NCBI GenBank assembly: GCA_004299555.1
Contig: SCQU01000027.1
Span: 1 to 50,110 of the forward strand
Source of the DNA: Rhodanobacteraceae bacterium
Lineage (GTDB): Bacteria; Pseudomonadota; Gammaproteobacteria; Xanthomonadales; Rhodanobacteraceae
DNA: 50,110 nt
Reading direction: 5' to 3'
A program made the position numbers and the translations under genes. Below the pieces are notes generated by a model. It made no database searches. It had not been told where the DNA came from and was given only the letters and a program-made list of their open reading frames with translations. Shown one piece after another: positions 8,391 to 16,874 of this stretch. How positions within the stretch are numbered: position 1 is the first letter of the stretch; each line of letters begins with the position of its first letter.

Positions 8391-8544
8391 GCAGGTTGTT
8401 GAAAAAGTGCTGTCCTGCACTTTTTCAACGCGCCGAGTCCGGTACACGTCCGAACTCGGCTTCGACGGATCAATCGCCTACAGCGATTGATCCGCGGCGG
8501 GCCATCCATGGCCCGCCCCGGCAGGCTGATTTTCAACAGCCTGC
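8391..8544. repeat. 154-bp MITE-like element made of five hairpins
   Basis: The ends are imperfect inverted repeats: GCAGGTTGTTGAAAAA at 8391-8406 and the complement of 8529-8544, GCAGGCTGTTGAAAAT (14 of 16 match). Between them lie consecutive stems: GTTGAAAAAGTGC (8398-8429, perfect 13 bp), GCCGAGT/ACTCGGC (8432-8460), CGGATCAATCGC (8466-8494, perfect 12 bp), GGCGGGCCAT (8496-8517, perfect 10 bp, core CATCCATG), and GCAGGCTG/CAGCCTGC (8521-8544). It abuts the autotransporter stop codon and may act as its 3' end. There is no transposase nearby. Confidence 0.8.
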
Positions 8545-11474
8545 TAGAACGCCACGTTGAAGCTTGCCTTCGCGGCGGTGTCACTGACCCGGTTGCCATA
8601 CAGGCCATCGTAGCCAAGCACCACCTGCGCGTTCGGCGCGACCTGCCAGGTCAGGTTCACATTGACCTGTCCGGCATCCTTGGCGATCGGGGTGCCGTAC
8701 ACCGTGAATGCGTCGCCGCCGGCCAGGAATTGCTGGGTGCGGTCGGGGGTGATGTCACGGAACGCGTGGACCCAGCCGAGGTTGGCGTCCAGTGAGACGC
8801 TGCTGGCCAGCCGCCAGCCACCGCGCACACCCAGAGTGCTGAGGCTGGTGTCCATGCTGCCACTGTCGATGTGCAACGCCGCAACACCGCCGACCTCGTT
8901 GGCAGCATCGGTATGCACCCGGACGCTCGCAAGATTCAAGTACGGGACAACCGTACCGACCGATGTTTGGACGTTCCACGCGCCTTCGATGTAACCGGTC
9001 GTCGTGCTCCCGGTGGCGTTTGACGACAGCGCTTCCGGTGCCATGAGGGGGACCGCAACATCCCGGTAAGCCGGGATCTGGTTCCACGCATACGCGACGC
9101 CCGCCCGGAATGCAAAAGCCCCCTGCTCGAAGCCGCCGTAGGTACCCAACCACGTCTGGGTAACGCGTGCCCACGACGAACGATCGCGAACACTGAGCGA
9201 GTCGCGTTCGGCGCCGCCGGTCACACCGACGCGGCCGATGCCGCCGACCGGCAAGTCGGCGCCCACCAGCAGCCCGTCGCCGTTGTCGCTGATCTGGGCG
9301 GCATTGCCATCACCGTCAATCGTGCCCCAATGGCCCCAGCCGTGTACCCAGGCGGTAAGTCTGGTACCCGCGACCTTGGCCGCTGAATCATCGGCATCGC
9401 CATCGCGCAGACGCTTTTCCATTTGCTCGCGTACGAAACGGCTGTCGTTGACCAGCGCTGCTTGCTGGCTGGCGTGAAACTCACCGGAGGTCTGGTCAAA
9501 CGCAATACGCTGCGCGCTTGCGTCCTGGGTGGCCAGCTGCAGGAAGAACGGGTTGCCCCAACCGAGGCTCGAGATCCCACCGGCCGTGTTGTGCTGGTTG
9601 ATCGTCTGCGCCGAATTGCCAAGGTTGAAGGCGTCCGTAGCCAGGATCAGGTACACGTTGTTTGGATCGTACAGCAAGCCCCAATGCGGGGTCGGCGCGC
9701 CGGTAAGACCCGCAAACGTGCCCCTGACGCCGCCCTGACCCGTCACGATGGTGTACTTGGTGATTGGGGCCCAGGCACCAGTTGATGGCTGCACCTCGAC
9801 GGTGCCGTCATCGATCGCGACCGATCCCGTAGTCGTGAACAGGTCCGAGGTGCCTGCCGGTGAAACATCCAGCAGGTAAGCGGAGCCCGCTTCGAACGTC
9901 GCGTCACCCGTCGCGTGCAGCGTACCGATCGACGCACCGGGGCTCAGATTGCCGAAGAGGCTGAGCGAACCAATCGTACCGAAACCACCCAGCGTTGCGC
10001 CCATGGCCACGGTCGTAGCACCGCCCAGGCTCGCGCCAGGGAAACCATCGCCACCGATCAGCAACGTACCAGTGGCAACGTTGGTGCTGCCGCTGAAGGC
10101 GCCGCCATCGCCATTGAAGGTCAAGGTGCCAGTACCGGTCTTGGTCAAGGCGCCCACACCGGAAACCGCACCGCTACTGGTGAAGTCAGCGTCGGTTTGC
10201 AGCGTGCCGGTACCCGGCAGCGCAATGGAACGTGCGGTGGTGATTGCAGCGGTGTTTTCCAACGTACCGCCATTGAACGTCACCCCGCCGGACAGTGCAC
10301 CCAGGTTGGCGTCGGTCGAAATCTGCAGCACACCGCCCTCCAGCGTCCACGGCGTCACCGCGGTCGTGGTGTTGGTCAGCGTCCAGGTGCTGCTGTCGAC
10401 CTTCGCATAGTTGGCGAATCCGAAGTACTCGACAGCGCCCGTCCAGCCAGCCGGCGCCGTCGCAACGATCTGCGACACATCAAACGTGTCGTTGGTTGCC
10501 CCGCCCAACGCCAATGTGTCGCCGCCATTGGTTGTACCGCTGGTGGAAACCGCGTTGCCGGTAAACGAGTAACCGTTTTCCAGCGTCAGCGTGTTGCCGC
10601 CACCGGACATGTGCACGGCATCGGCCTGCAGGGTGCCGTCGCCCGACAAGCCACCCATGATGCTGCCGGCGTTCATGATGTTGACACGCCCCAAGGCATC
10701 CACTCCGTATCCACCGGCAGCGGAAGTCCCGGGGCCACAACCCGCGTAGGAACCGCCGGCGCCGCCCGCAATGGTGCCGCCGCCGTCGTTGGTCAGGGTA
10801 AAGCCGCTGCCGCTGACCCCCGCGCCGCCCGCCCCCGACGAATAGTCGCCGTCACCACCGTTGCCACCCTGGATGTAGCCGGTGTTGGTCACGGTGAACC
10901 CACTGCCCGAAACGCCTGCGCCACCCGCGCCGCCCGAGTTACCCTGCGCGCTGTGGGTGTAATTGCCGTAACCACCGTGGATACCGCCGCTGTTGGTCAG
11001 GGTGAAGCCACTGCCGGCAACGCCGGCGCCACCCGTCGCGGCTTGCGAACCATAGCCATAACCACCCGTGCCGCCGCCGATATAGCCGGCGTTGTCGATG
11101 GTGGTCGTACCCGTGCTGCCGACGTAAATACCCGCGCCGCCGATGCCGACTGTGCCGCGCACATAACTGCCACCATCATAACCCGCCGACCAGGCTCGCC
11201 CGCCCGCGCCGCCGTAAATGTTGCCGGTGCTGGCATTGGTGATCGTGGTGTTGCCGTTGCCCGCGACGCTGATGCCAGCTCCACCCGCACCGCCATTGCC
11301 GGTGTAGGTGCAATCCCCACTATCGCAAACGTAGGCATAGCCACCGTAGCCACCACCGATGCGTCCGGCGTTGGACACTGTGGTGGTACCCGCGCCACCG
11401 ACCGCGATACCAGCACCGCCCGGACACCGGTACCAAGGACCGCGACGTTCGCGGCAGCAGGCGCCACGCTCCAT
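8544..11474 (-). CDS. Autotransporter, C-terminal part (translocator barrel) after a frameshift
   Basis: This frame carries the downstream part of a type Va autotransporter. It begins in glycine-rich passenger repeats such as GGAGVSGSGFTLTND. It then has an autotransporter-associated beta-strand repeat (GALTKTGTGTLTFNGDGGAF and nearby). It ends in a roughly 270-residue beta-barrel with WVHGWGHWG, the GGAERDSLSVR region, and a C-terminal KASFNVAF whose last residue is the Phe expected of BAM substrates. It has no signal peptide of its own. True coding in this frame starts near 11430, where it takes over from the upstream frame at about 11417-11432. It is probably one gene with 10997-13984, broken by one missing base or affected by a sequence error. 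A hairpin element begins at its stop codon. Confidence 0.82.
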   Translation of the reverse strand: MERGACCRERRGPWYRCPGGAGIAVGGAGTTTVSNAGRIGGGYGGYAYVCDSGDCTYTGNGGAGGAGISVAGNGNTTITNASTGNIYGGAGGRAWSAGYDGGSYVRGTVGIGGAGIYVGSTGTTTIDNAGYIGGGTGGYGYGSQAATGGAGVAGSGFTLTNSGGIHGGYGNYTHSAQGNSGGAGGAGVSGSGFTVTNTGYIQGGNGGDGDYSSGAGGAGVSGSGFTLTNDGGGTIAGGAGGSYAGCGPGTSAAGGYGVDALGRVNIMNAGSIMGGLSGDGTLQADAVHMSGGGNTLTLENGYSFTGNAVSTSGTTNGGDTLALGGATNDTFDVSQIVATAPAGWTGAVEYFGFANYAKVDSSTWTLTNTTTAVTPWTLEGGVLQISTDANLGALSGGVTFNGGTLENTAAITTARSIALPGTGTLQTDADFTSSGAVSGVGALTKTGTGTLTFNGDGGAFSGSTNVATGTLLIGGDGFPGASLGGATTVAMGATLGGFGTIGSLSLFGNLSPGASIGTLHATGDATFEAGSAYLLDVSPAGTSDLFTTTGSVAIDDGTVEVQPSTGAWAPITKYTIVTGQGGVRGTFAGLTGAPTPHWGLLYDPNNVYLILATDAFNLGNSAQTINQHNTAGGISSLGWGNPFFLQLATQDASAQRIAFDQTSGEFHASQQAALVNDSRFVREQMEKRLRDGDADDSAAKVAGTRLTAWVHGWGHWGTIDGDGNAAQISDNGDGLLVGADLPVGGIGRVGVTGGAERDSLSVRDRSSWARVTQTWLGTYGGFEQGAFAFRAGVAYAWNQIPAYRDVAVPLMAPEALSSNATGSTTTGYIEGAWNVQTSVGTVVPYLNLASVRVHTDAANEVGGVAALHIDSGSMDTSLSTLGVRGGWRLASSVSLDANLGWVHAFRDITPDRTQQFLAGGDAFTVYGTPIAKDAGQVNVNLTWQVAPNAQVVLGYDGLYGNRVSDTAAKASFNVAF

Positions 11475-13984
11475 TCATACGCGGTGCCGGCCTCACCGCC
11501 CACAATGACGCCGTCAGCGGTATTGGTAATGCTCGACGCGGCACCTGCTGCATTGTCGACGCTGACGCCCGTACCGCCGGCGCCGCTGGTGGTTGTGTAC
11601 CCACCCGACTGTGTGCCATCAACGACGTAGGTGTAGCTGTCACCGCCCCGACCGCCGGCAACGAACCCGCTGTTGACCAGCGTCAGGCCACTGCCCGCGA
11701 TGCCCGCACCTCCCGCACCGCCGGTCGCTGCGCCGAAGGCCTTGCCTTGCCCACCAGCACCGCCCCTCATATCCAACGAGTTGGCGACATAAAAACCGGA
11801 GCCGGTAACACCGGCACCACCAGCGCCGCCCGTGCCAGCCGTGCCCGGCATCCCGAAAACGCCGTAACCATACCCACCGTTGCCCCCCTGTACGTCACCC
11901 TGATTGGTGAGACTGAAACTGCCCCCGGCCACACCGGCCCCGCCCGCGCCGCCGTAACCATTGACGCTCGCGCCGCCGTAATATCCCTCACTGTTTCCCC
12001 CGGCGCCGCCGACGATTGAACCGGTCGAACCGTTCGTGATCGTCGCACCATACGTTGCAATGACGCCCACGCCACCCGCTGCACCCGCGTACGCTGCGGA
12101 CGGCGCGTTGAGCCCGGCCCCTGCGTTGCCACCGCTGATGTAGCCATCGTTGGTCAGCGTGAACGCGCCACCGGTGACACCCGCACCACCGTTGGCGGAA
12201 GCAGAAAAATATCCGGGGCCACCGTTGCCCCCGAGGATGTATCCGCCGCTAGCGTTGGTCAGCGTAAACCCGTACCCGCTGACTCCAGCGCCACCGACAG
12301 CGGAAGCACCGCCGAACTCTCCTGCACCACCCCTGCCACCGACGACATATGCCCCGCTGTCGTTGGTCAAGGTGAAGCCTGCGCCCGCAACACCCGCGCC
12401 GCCAACCCCGGACGTCCCGCCGTATACGGCGTCGCCGCCGCCACCGCCAAGGATGACACCGCTATTGGTAACGACAAATCCGGCGCCGGTTACACCTGTA
12501 CCGCCATTGCCGCCCAAGAATCCAAGCGTGTAGCCACCGCGCCCACCTTCAATGAAACCGTAGTTCGTGAGGTCGAAGGCAACCGATCCATCAACGGGTA
12601 CGAAGGTACCACCGCTAACTCCAGCACCACCCGCACCGCCCGAACCGCCAACCGGCAAGCCGTTGACGACACCGTCGTAACCACCGGCACCACCGGCACC
12701 ACCATACATTCCCGCATCGTTTTCAACCGCGGCGCCACCGGTCGCAACCACAGCGGCACCGCCGGCTCCTGCAACCCCGCCGTACGACCCTACGCCACCG
12801 GCACCGCCATATACGTGGCCGGCGTTCTCAACTTGGGTACCGGCGCCATCGGCGATCACTCCCGCCCCTCCGGCTCCACCGTCCTCGGCTCCGGTACCGC
12901 CAATGCCACCCGTGACGTACCCGGCATTGAAGACCAGCGACGTACCCGATGCCACAACCCCTGCACCCCCTGCGCCGCCGTTGCCGGTAGCGCTGTACCA
13001 GCCGCCATTGCCACCGCGGCCGCCCATGATCTGGCTGTAATTGACGACTTGAATGTCACTGCCGGCGATCCCGGCGCCACCGTTGCCGCCGTTGCCCGCG
13101 TAACCCGCACCGCCGCCGCCGCCGCCAATACCGCCGGCGTTGTTGATTACTGTGAAATAGCTGCCGGTAATGCCCGCGCCGCCGTTGCCACCGTTCGCGG
13201 TGTAACCGACCCCACCACTGCCGCCGAAAATGGCGTTGTTGTTGGTGACGCTGAAGTAGCTGCCGCGAATGGCGTTACCGCCATTGCCGCCAGCGCCGCC
13301 GTAACCATAGGCCCCATTGCCGCCGTTGCCGCCGCGAATCATTACATCGTTGGTAATGGTGGAGTAACCATTGCCGGTAGCCACTATCGCCGTACCGCCG
13401 GTACCACCCGTGGCACCAACGCCTTGGCCACCATTGCCGCCGTGAATGTAGCCTTCGTTGGTGATGGCGAGCCCGCCACCGTAGATCGCATCACCGCCCG
13501 AGCCACCGCCGGCGTAATAACCCATACCGCCATTACCGCCACCGATGCCGCCATCGTTGACGAGGCTGAAGCCATCACCGACGAATCCGTCACCACCAGC
13601 ACCGCCGGTCCCACCGGTGTACGCGCCATCACCACCGGCTCCGCCGTTGACGAAATACCCGGATACGAGACACATGTAGCTGCCTGACGGGCCCCCTGCA
13701 GCCGTACCGCCATTGGTGCCATTGCCATCGCTGCCGGTAGTGCCGGCCGCGCCCGTAGCCGAACCGATGGGTGCCGCCCCCGACGGACAGGTGGCCGACC
13801 ACGCCGGTAGCGCCATCGCTGCCATTCCCAGCGCCGCGATGCAGGCCAACGCCAGTGGACGCCGGCGCGCACGCGCAACGGAACCAGCCGTCGCACCACC
13901 GCCCCGGCTAGGGCTGGCCAACTCGGAAGCAACTTGCACCGTGCGCAGGGCGCGGTTCCAGACCAGGCTGTAAATGCGATTCAT
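10997..13984 (-). CDS. Autotransporter, N-terminal part (extended signal and glycine-repeat passenger)
   Basis: The start MNRIYSLVWNRALRTVQVAS is a typical extended signal peptide region of large autotransporters. A hydrophobic core and cleavage near LPAWSA follow. The passenger has about twenty imperfect 30-40-residue repeats of the type GFTLTN-G-I-GGNGG-GGAGGAGV, as expected of a beta-solenoid. The ATG at 13984 has the Shine-Dalgarno sequence AAGGGG. Around residue 855 (nt 11417-11432) the repeat pattern leaves this frame and resumes in the frame of 8544-11474. The roughly 140 residues read past that point are rich in Arg, Ala and Ser and unlike the rest. The whole gene would encode about 1,810 residues. 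The likely role is surface adhesion or aggregation, by analogy only. Confidence 0.8.
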   Translation of the reverse strand: MNRIYSLVWNRALRTVQVASELASPSRGGGATAGSVARARRRPLALACIAALGMAAMALPAWSATCPSGAAPIGSATGAAGTTGSDGNGTNGGTAAGGPSGSYMCLVSGYFVNGGAGGDGAYTGGTGGAGGDGFVGDGFSLVNDGGIGGGNGGMGYYAGGGSGGDAIYGGGLAITNEGYIHGGNGGQGVGATGGTGGTAIVATGNGYSTITNDVMIRGGNGGNGAYGYGGAGGNGGNAIRGSYFSVTNNNAIFGGSGGVGYTANGGNGGAGITGSYFTVINNAGGIGGGGGGAGYAGNGGNGGAGIAGSDIQVVNYSQIMGGRGGNGGWYSATGNGGAGGAGVVASGTSLVFNAGYVTGGIGGTGAEDGGAGGAGVIADGAGTQVENAGHVYGGAGGVGSYGGVAGAGGAAVVATGGAAVENDAGMYGGAGGAGGYDGVVNGLPVGGSGGAGGAGVSGGTFVPVDGSVAFDLTNYGFIEGGRGGYTLGFLGGNGGTGVTGAGFVVTNSGVILGGGGGDAVYGGTSGVGGAGVAGAGFTLTNDSGAYVVGGRGGAGEFGGASAVGGAGVSGYGFTLTNASGGYILGGNGGPGYFSASANGGAGVTGGAFTLTNDGYISGGNAGAGLNAPSAAYAGAAGGVGVIATYGATITNGSTGSIVGGAGGNSEGYYGGASVNGYGGAGGAGVAGGSFSLTNQGDVQGGNGGYGYGVFGMPGTAGTGGAGGAGVTGSGFYVANSLDMRGGAGGQGKAFGAATGGAGGAGIAGSGLTLVNSGFVAGGRGGDSYTYVVDGTQSGGYTTTSGAGGTGVSVDNAAGAASSITNTADGVIVGGEAGTAYEWSVAPAAANVAVLGTGVRAVLVSRSVARVPPQCPTPDASVVATVAMPTFAIVGIAPTPAMAVRVELASASRATATPRSPMPAPATFTAARAGEPGRRVMMVAVMCAAQSASAARVFTSAARVRPPSTTPAISAAARVVMAMVRKPRRVAPALPAVASP

Positions 13985-14072
13985 GGTGATCCCCTTGGAT
14001 CTTTGTGGTTGAGGGTGAGTAACGCGAATGCAGAAACCTTTGACGTGCGGCAACGGAATATGCGCGACGCCG

Positions 14073-14927
14073 CTACACGATGCGCACACCACGCGCATTG
14101 TTTTTTGGATCACGCCAGAAGGCGTCGTTTTCGAACCGGCGGAACAGATCCGGCGGCAAAATGGTTTGCCGGTGTTGCACCGCGACCTTGGGCCGCACCT
14201 TGTGCAGCCCGGGCGTGCCGGCACGGCGATCGAACTCTTCCGCATCGAACTCGATGTGCTCGAAATCGTGCTGGAAGTGCGGCTCGCCGACGAAATCGTA
14301 GATCGCGTTGAGTACTCGGGCCGGGTCGCTGGTCAGCGTCTCGTACTGCACCAGCATCAAGCGTTCGGTGTGCTCGCCGTAGAACGCCTCTTTCAGGGCG
14401 TCAAACGGATAGCCCACCAAACCGTCGGCGCTGGCCAAGCCATTGGCGCGTGTGTAGACCGTGCCGCCCAGGGTGTAGTTGAAGATCGACGATGGACTGA
14501 ACACGTTCTTGCGCACCAGCCGCTCGACGCTGTCGATGATCCACGGCACATGTCGCACGCAGGCAATGACGCGGCTGTCGGGAAACAGTCGCGACAACGC
14601 TGGCATGCGCGCGCACCACGCGCGATTGGTGTCGAAGACGACCTCGGCCGTGTAGTCGGCGTAGTAATTTTCGAACAAGCCACGCAGGATGCGCTGGCGT
14701 TGTGCATCGCTGGTAAATACCGAAAATTCGTTGCTGCCACCCATCTTGGTCAAAAGATCGGTGAACAGCCCCGCCAGCGGGCCGCTCATGCCGGCACTGA
14801 AGCGTGGATTTTGCTTCAGCAGGGCGCCCAGCAGCGTGGAGCCCGAGCGCGGCAGTCCGGAAACAAAGTGAATAGAGCGCTTGATAACCAATCCCCCTAA
14901 GCCGCTTTCAACAACTGAGCGGTACAT
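14073..14927 (-). CDS. Sulfotransferase family protein
   Basis: A 284-residue PAPS-dependent sulfotransferase. The 5'-phosphosulfate loop is FVSGLPRSGSTLLGALL (about residues 21-37). A region with SRVIACVRHVPWIIDSVERL fits the 3'-phosphate binding segment with its Arg and Ser. The C-terminal part has LMLVQYETLTSDPARVLNAI and ends FWRDPKNNARGVRIV. Family members transfer sulfate to small molecules, glycans or tyrosine; the acceptor is unknown. The ATG at 14927 lacks a good Shine-Dalgarno sequence, so the start is uncertain. It lies 88 bp upstream of the autotransporter on the same strand, which allows co-transcription. The 162 bp to the divergent dienelactone-hydrolase gene should hold its promoter. 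Confidence 0.82.
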   Translation of the reverse strand: MYRSVVESGLGGLVIKRSIHFVSGLPRSGSTLLGALLKQNPRFSAGMSGPLAGLFTDLLTKMGGSNEFSVFTSDAQRQRILRGLFENYYADYTAEVVFDTNRAWCARMPALSRLFPDSRVIACVRHVPWIIDSVERLVRKNVFSPSSIFNYTLGGTVYTRANGLASADGLVGYPFDALKEAFYGEHTERLMLVQYETLTSDPARVLNAIYDFVGEPHFQHDFEHIEFDAEEFDRRAGTPGLHKVRPKVAVQHRQTILPPDLFRRFENDAFWRDPKNNARGVRIV

Positions 14928-15089
14928 CACACTCTGTGGTCGCGCCGCATCATAGCAGAATCTGAACAATTCCTGTCCATCGCCACACAGTACTGGCCGG
15001 TTTTGCGGCACACCAGCCGCGTAACAAAAGTTGACAACCCACTCCGCCCGCCTACGCTTCCCCGCATCGCCATCGCGCAGGACACTCCC

Positions 15090-15767
15090 ATGGGCACCCG
15101 CATCAGCCTCAACCCGGCCGGCACGCAGTGCATCGGCGCGTACCTTGCCAAGCCGACCGGTAAACCCAAGGGCGGCATCGTGGTCGTGCAGGAGATCTTC
15201 GGCGTCACCCCGCACATCCGGGACGTGACCAACCGGTTCGCCGCGGCCGGCTATGTCGCGGTCGCACCGGCGTTCTTCGACTATGTCGAAACCGACGTTG
15301 CCCTGTCCTACGACCGCTCGGGGATCGACCGCGGCAAGAAGCTGGCCGCCGAAGTAGGCCTCGATCGTGCCGTGGAAGCCGTTGCCAGCGCCCACGATTC
15401 GATCAAGTCGGCCGGGAAGACCGGCGTCGTCGGATTCTGCTGGGGGGGCACGGTCGCGCTGTTGTCCGCCCAGCGCCTCGCGTTGCCCGCCGTGAGCTAC
15501 TACGGCGCGCGCAATACCGGGTTTCTTGACCAGCCACTGAAAGCCCCGGTCATCTTCCACTTTGGTACGACCGATCACTCGATTCCCGCCGCTGCGCGGC
15601 AAAAGCACCGCGAAGCCTGGCCGCAGGTACCGGTGTATGAATACGAACACTGCGGGCACGCCTTCAACCGCGACGTCGACAAGAACGCCTACAACGCGGC
15701 CGCGGCAAAGCTGGCGTGGCAACGCACGCTTGCATTCTTCGGCAAGGAACTGGCTGCGCGGGCATGA
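15090..15767 (+). CDS. Dienelactone hydrolase family protein
   Basis: A 225-residue cytosolic alpha/beta hydrolase. The nucleophile elbow GFCWGG holds Cys117, the catalytic acid is Asp162 (FGTTDHSIP), and His190 lies in EHCGHAFNRD. The N-terminal VVQEIFGVTPHIRDVTNRFA is also characteristic. Dienelactone hydrolases open lactones such as 4-carboxymethylenebut-2-en-4-olide, but most homologues outside aromatic pathways have unknown substrates. It is the first gene of the operon that continues into pxpBCA, and its stop overlaps the HIT gene start (ATGA). No aromatic degradation genes are nearby. Confidence 0.88.
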   Translation: MGTRISLNPAGTQCIGAYLAKPTGKPKGGIVVVQEIFGVTPHIRDVTNRFAAAGYVAVAPAFFDYVETDVALSYDRSGIDRGKKLAAEVGLDRAVEAVASAHDSIKSAGKTGVVGFCWGGTVALLSAQRLALPAVSYYGARNTGFLDQPLKAPVIFHFGTTDHSIPAAARQKHREAWPQVPVYEYEHCGHAFNRDVDKNAYNAAAAKLAWQRTLAFFGKELAARA

Positions 15768-16189
15768 GCACCAATCCCGAGGCCGGCTTCGAGCTCGACC
15801 CGCGCCTCGCGGCCGACACGATCCAGGTGGCCGACTGGGATCTGTGCCGGGTGTTGCTGATGAACGACGCGCAGTTTCCGTGGCTGGTGCTGGTTCCGCG
15901 CCGCCGTGGCCTGGCCGAGCTGGACGATCTTGACCCAGGCGATCGCGCTCTCCTGCTGCAGGAAATCCAGCGTGCGATGCAAACCCTGCGCAACGCGGTG
16001 GCATACGACAAGTTCAACGTCGGCGCACTTGGCAACATCGTTCGCCAGTTGCACATCCACGTGATCGCCCGCCGCAGGACGGACGCAGCATGGCCAGGGC
16101 CGGTATGGGGCTACGGTCGCGCGGTGGCCTACGCACCCGACGCGCGCGACCGGCTCCTCACGGCGCTGCGGTGGGCAGGCGATGGCTGA
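15764..16189 (+). CDS. HIT family protein
   Basis: A 141-residue histidine-triad-like protein. The core is [19 protein letters not shown], with H97 and H99 and a Gln in place of the first His of the classical triad, followed by [12 protein letters not shown]. This QLHIHVI version is common in proteobacterial HIT proteins, which may hydrolyse nucleoside phosphoramidates or dinucleotides. It overlaps the upstream gene by 4 bp and pxpB by 8 bp, so it is locked into the operon, though no role in 5-oxoproline metabolism is known. Confidence 0.88.
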   Translation: MSTNPEAGFELDPRLAADTIQVADWDLCRVLLMNDAQFPWLVLVPRRRGLAELDDLDPGDRALLLQEIQRAMQTLRNAVAYDKFNVGALGNIVRQLHIHVIARRRTDAAWPGPVWGYGRAVAYAPDARDRLLTALRWAGDG

Positions 16190-16874
16190 TTTTTCCATCG
16201 AGCCGATCGCCGAAGACGCGCTGCTGGTGCGTTTCGGCGACGGCATCGACAGCGTGACCAACGCGCGCGTACACGCAGCCGCGCGTGCGCTGCACGCCGC
16301 ACACCTTGCCGGTCTGATCGACATCGCGCCTGCATACGCAACGTTGCTGCTTCGCTTCGAGACAGGGTCAGTTTCACTTTCCCGCACGCCGGCCCTGCGC
16401 GCCGCGCTGGACGGCACAGGTGGCAGTGACCCTGAGCCCGTTTCACGCGCCCCCGTCGACATCCCGGTCTGCTACGGCGGTGCCTGCGGCATCGACCTGG
16501 CCGCCGTCGCCGACCACACCGGGCTCGCGCCGGACGCCGTGGTGGCGCGTCACACGGCGGCGGCATACAGCGTGGCGATGCTGGGCTTCGCGCCAGGTTT
16601 CCCGTACCTGCTGGGCCTTGATCCGGCCTTGTCCGTGCCGCGCCGGGCGAGCCCCCGTACGCGGGTGCCCAAGGGAGCGGTCGCGATCGGCGGCGCACAG
16701 ACCGGGATCTACCCGCGCGAGCTGCCGGGCGGCTGGCACCTGATCGGACGCACGCCGCTGACACTGTTCGATCCCACGCGCGACCCGCCGTGCCTGCTGG
16801 CGCCGGGCGACCGGGTGCGCTTTCAGGCCATCGATGCCGGCGAATTCGCGCAACTTGCAGGCCCACGCGCGTGA
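16182..16874 (+). CDS. pxpB: 5-oxoprolinase subunit PxpB
   Basis: A 230-residue protein of the KipI/YbgJ family. Diagnostic segments are [34 protein letters not shown] and [19 protein letters not shown]. With PxpA and PxpC it forms the ATP-dependent bacterial 5-oxoprolinase that opens 5-oxo-L-proline to glutamate. It overlaps pxpC through GTGA. In Bacillus the homologue KipI inhibits sporulation kinase A, but the pxpA neighbour here supports the metabolic role. Confidence 0.93.
   Translation: MADFSIEPIAEDALLVRFGDGIDSVTNARVHAAARALHAAHLAGLIDIAPAYATLLLRFETGSVSLSRTPALRAALDGTGGSDPEPVSRAPVDIPVCYGGACGIDLAAVADHTGLAPDAVVARHTAAAYSVAMLGFAPGFPYLLGLDPALSVPRRASPRTRVPKGAVAIGGAQTGIYPRELPGGWHLIGRTPLTLFDPTRDPPCLLAPGDRVRFQAIDAGEFAQLAGPRA

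Noticed and set aside
8391-8544. Insertion sequence remnant with a transposase
   Set aside because: There is no coding frame inside the element and no transposase fragment beside it; only the inverted ends and hairpins are present.
11417-11432. Programmed ribosomal frameshifting in the autotransporter
   Set aside because: No slippery heptamer or following pseudoknot is obvious, and this gene class is not known for recoding; a base loss or a sequence error is simpler.
9915-11630. 571-residue open frame antisense to the autotransporter
   Set aside because: It is rich in Ala, Thr and Arg, has no domain signature, and mirrors the glycine-repeat codons of the real gene; such frames arise from repetitive GC-rich coding sequence.
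10750-13700. Repeat array that could be mistaken for CRISPR or tandem non-coding repeats
   Set aside because: Units are imperfect, in frame and encode glycine-rich passenger repeats; there are no identical repeats with unique spacers and no cas genes.
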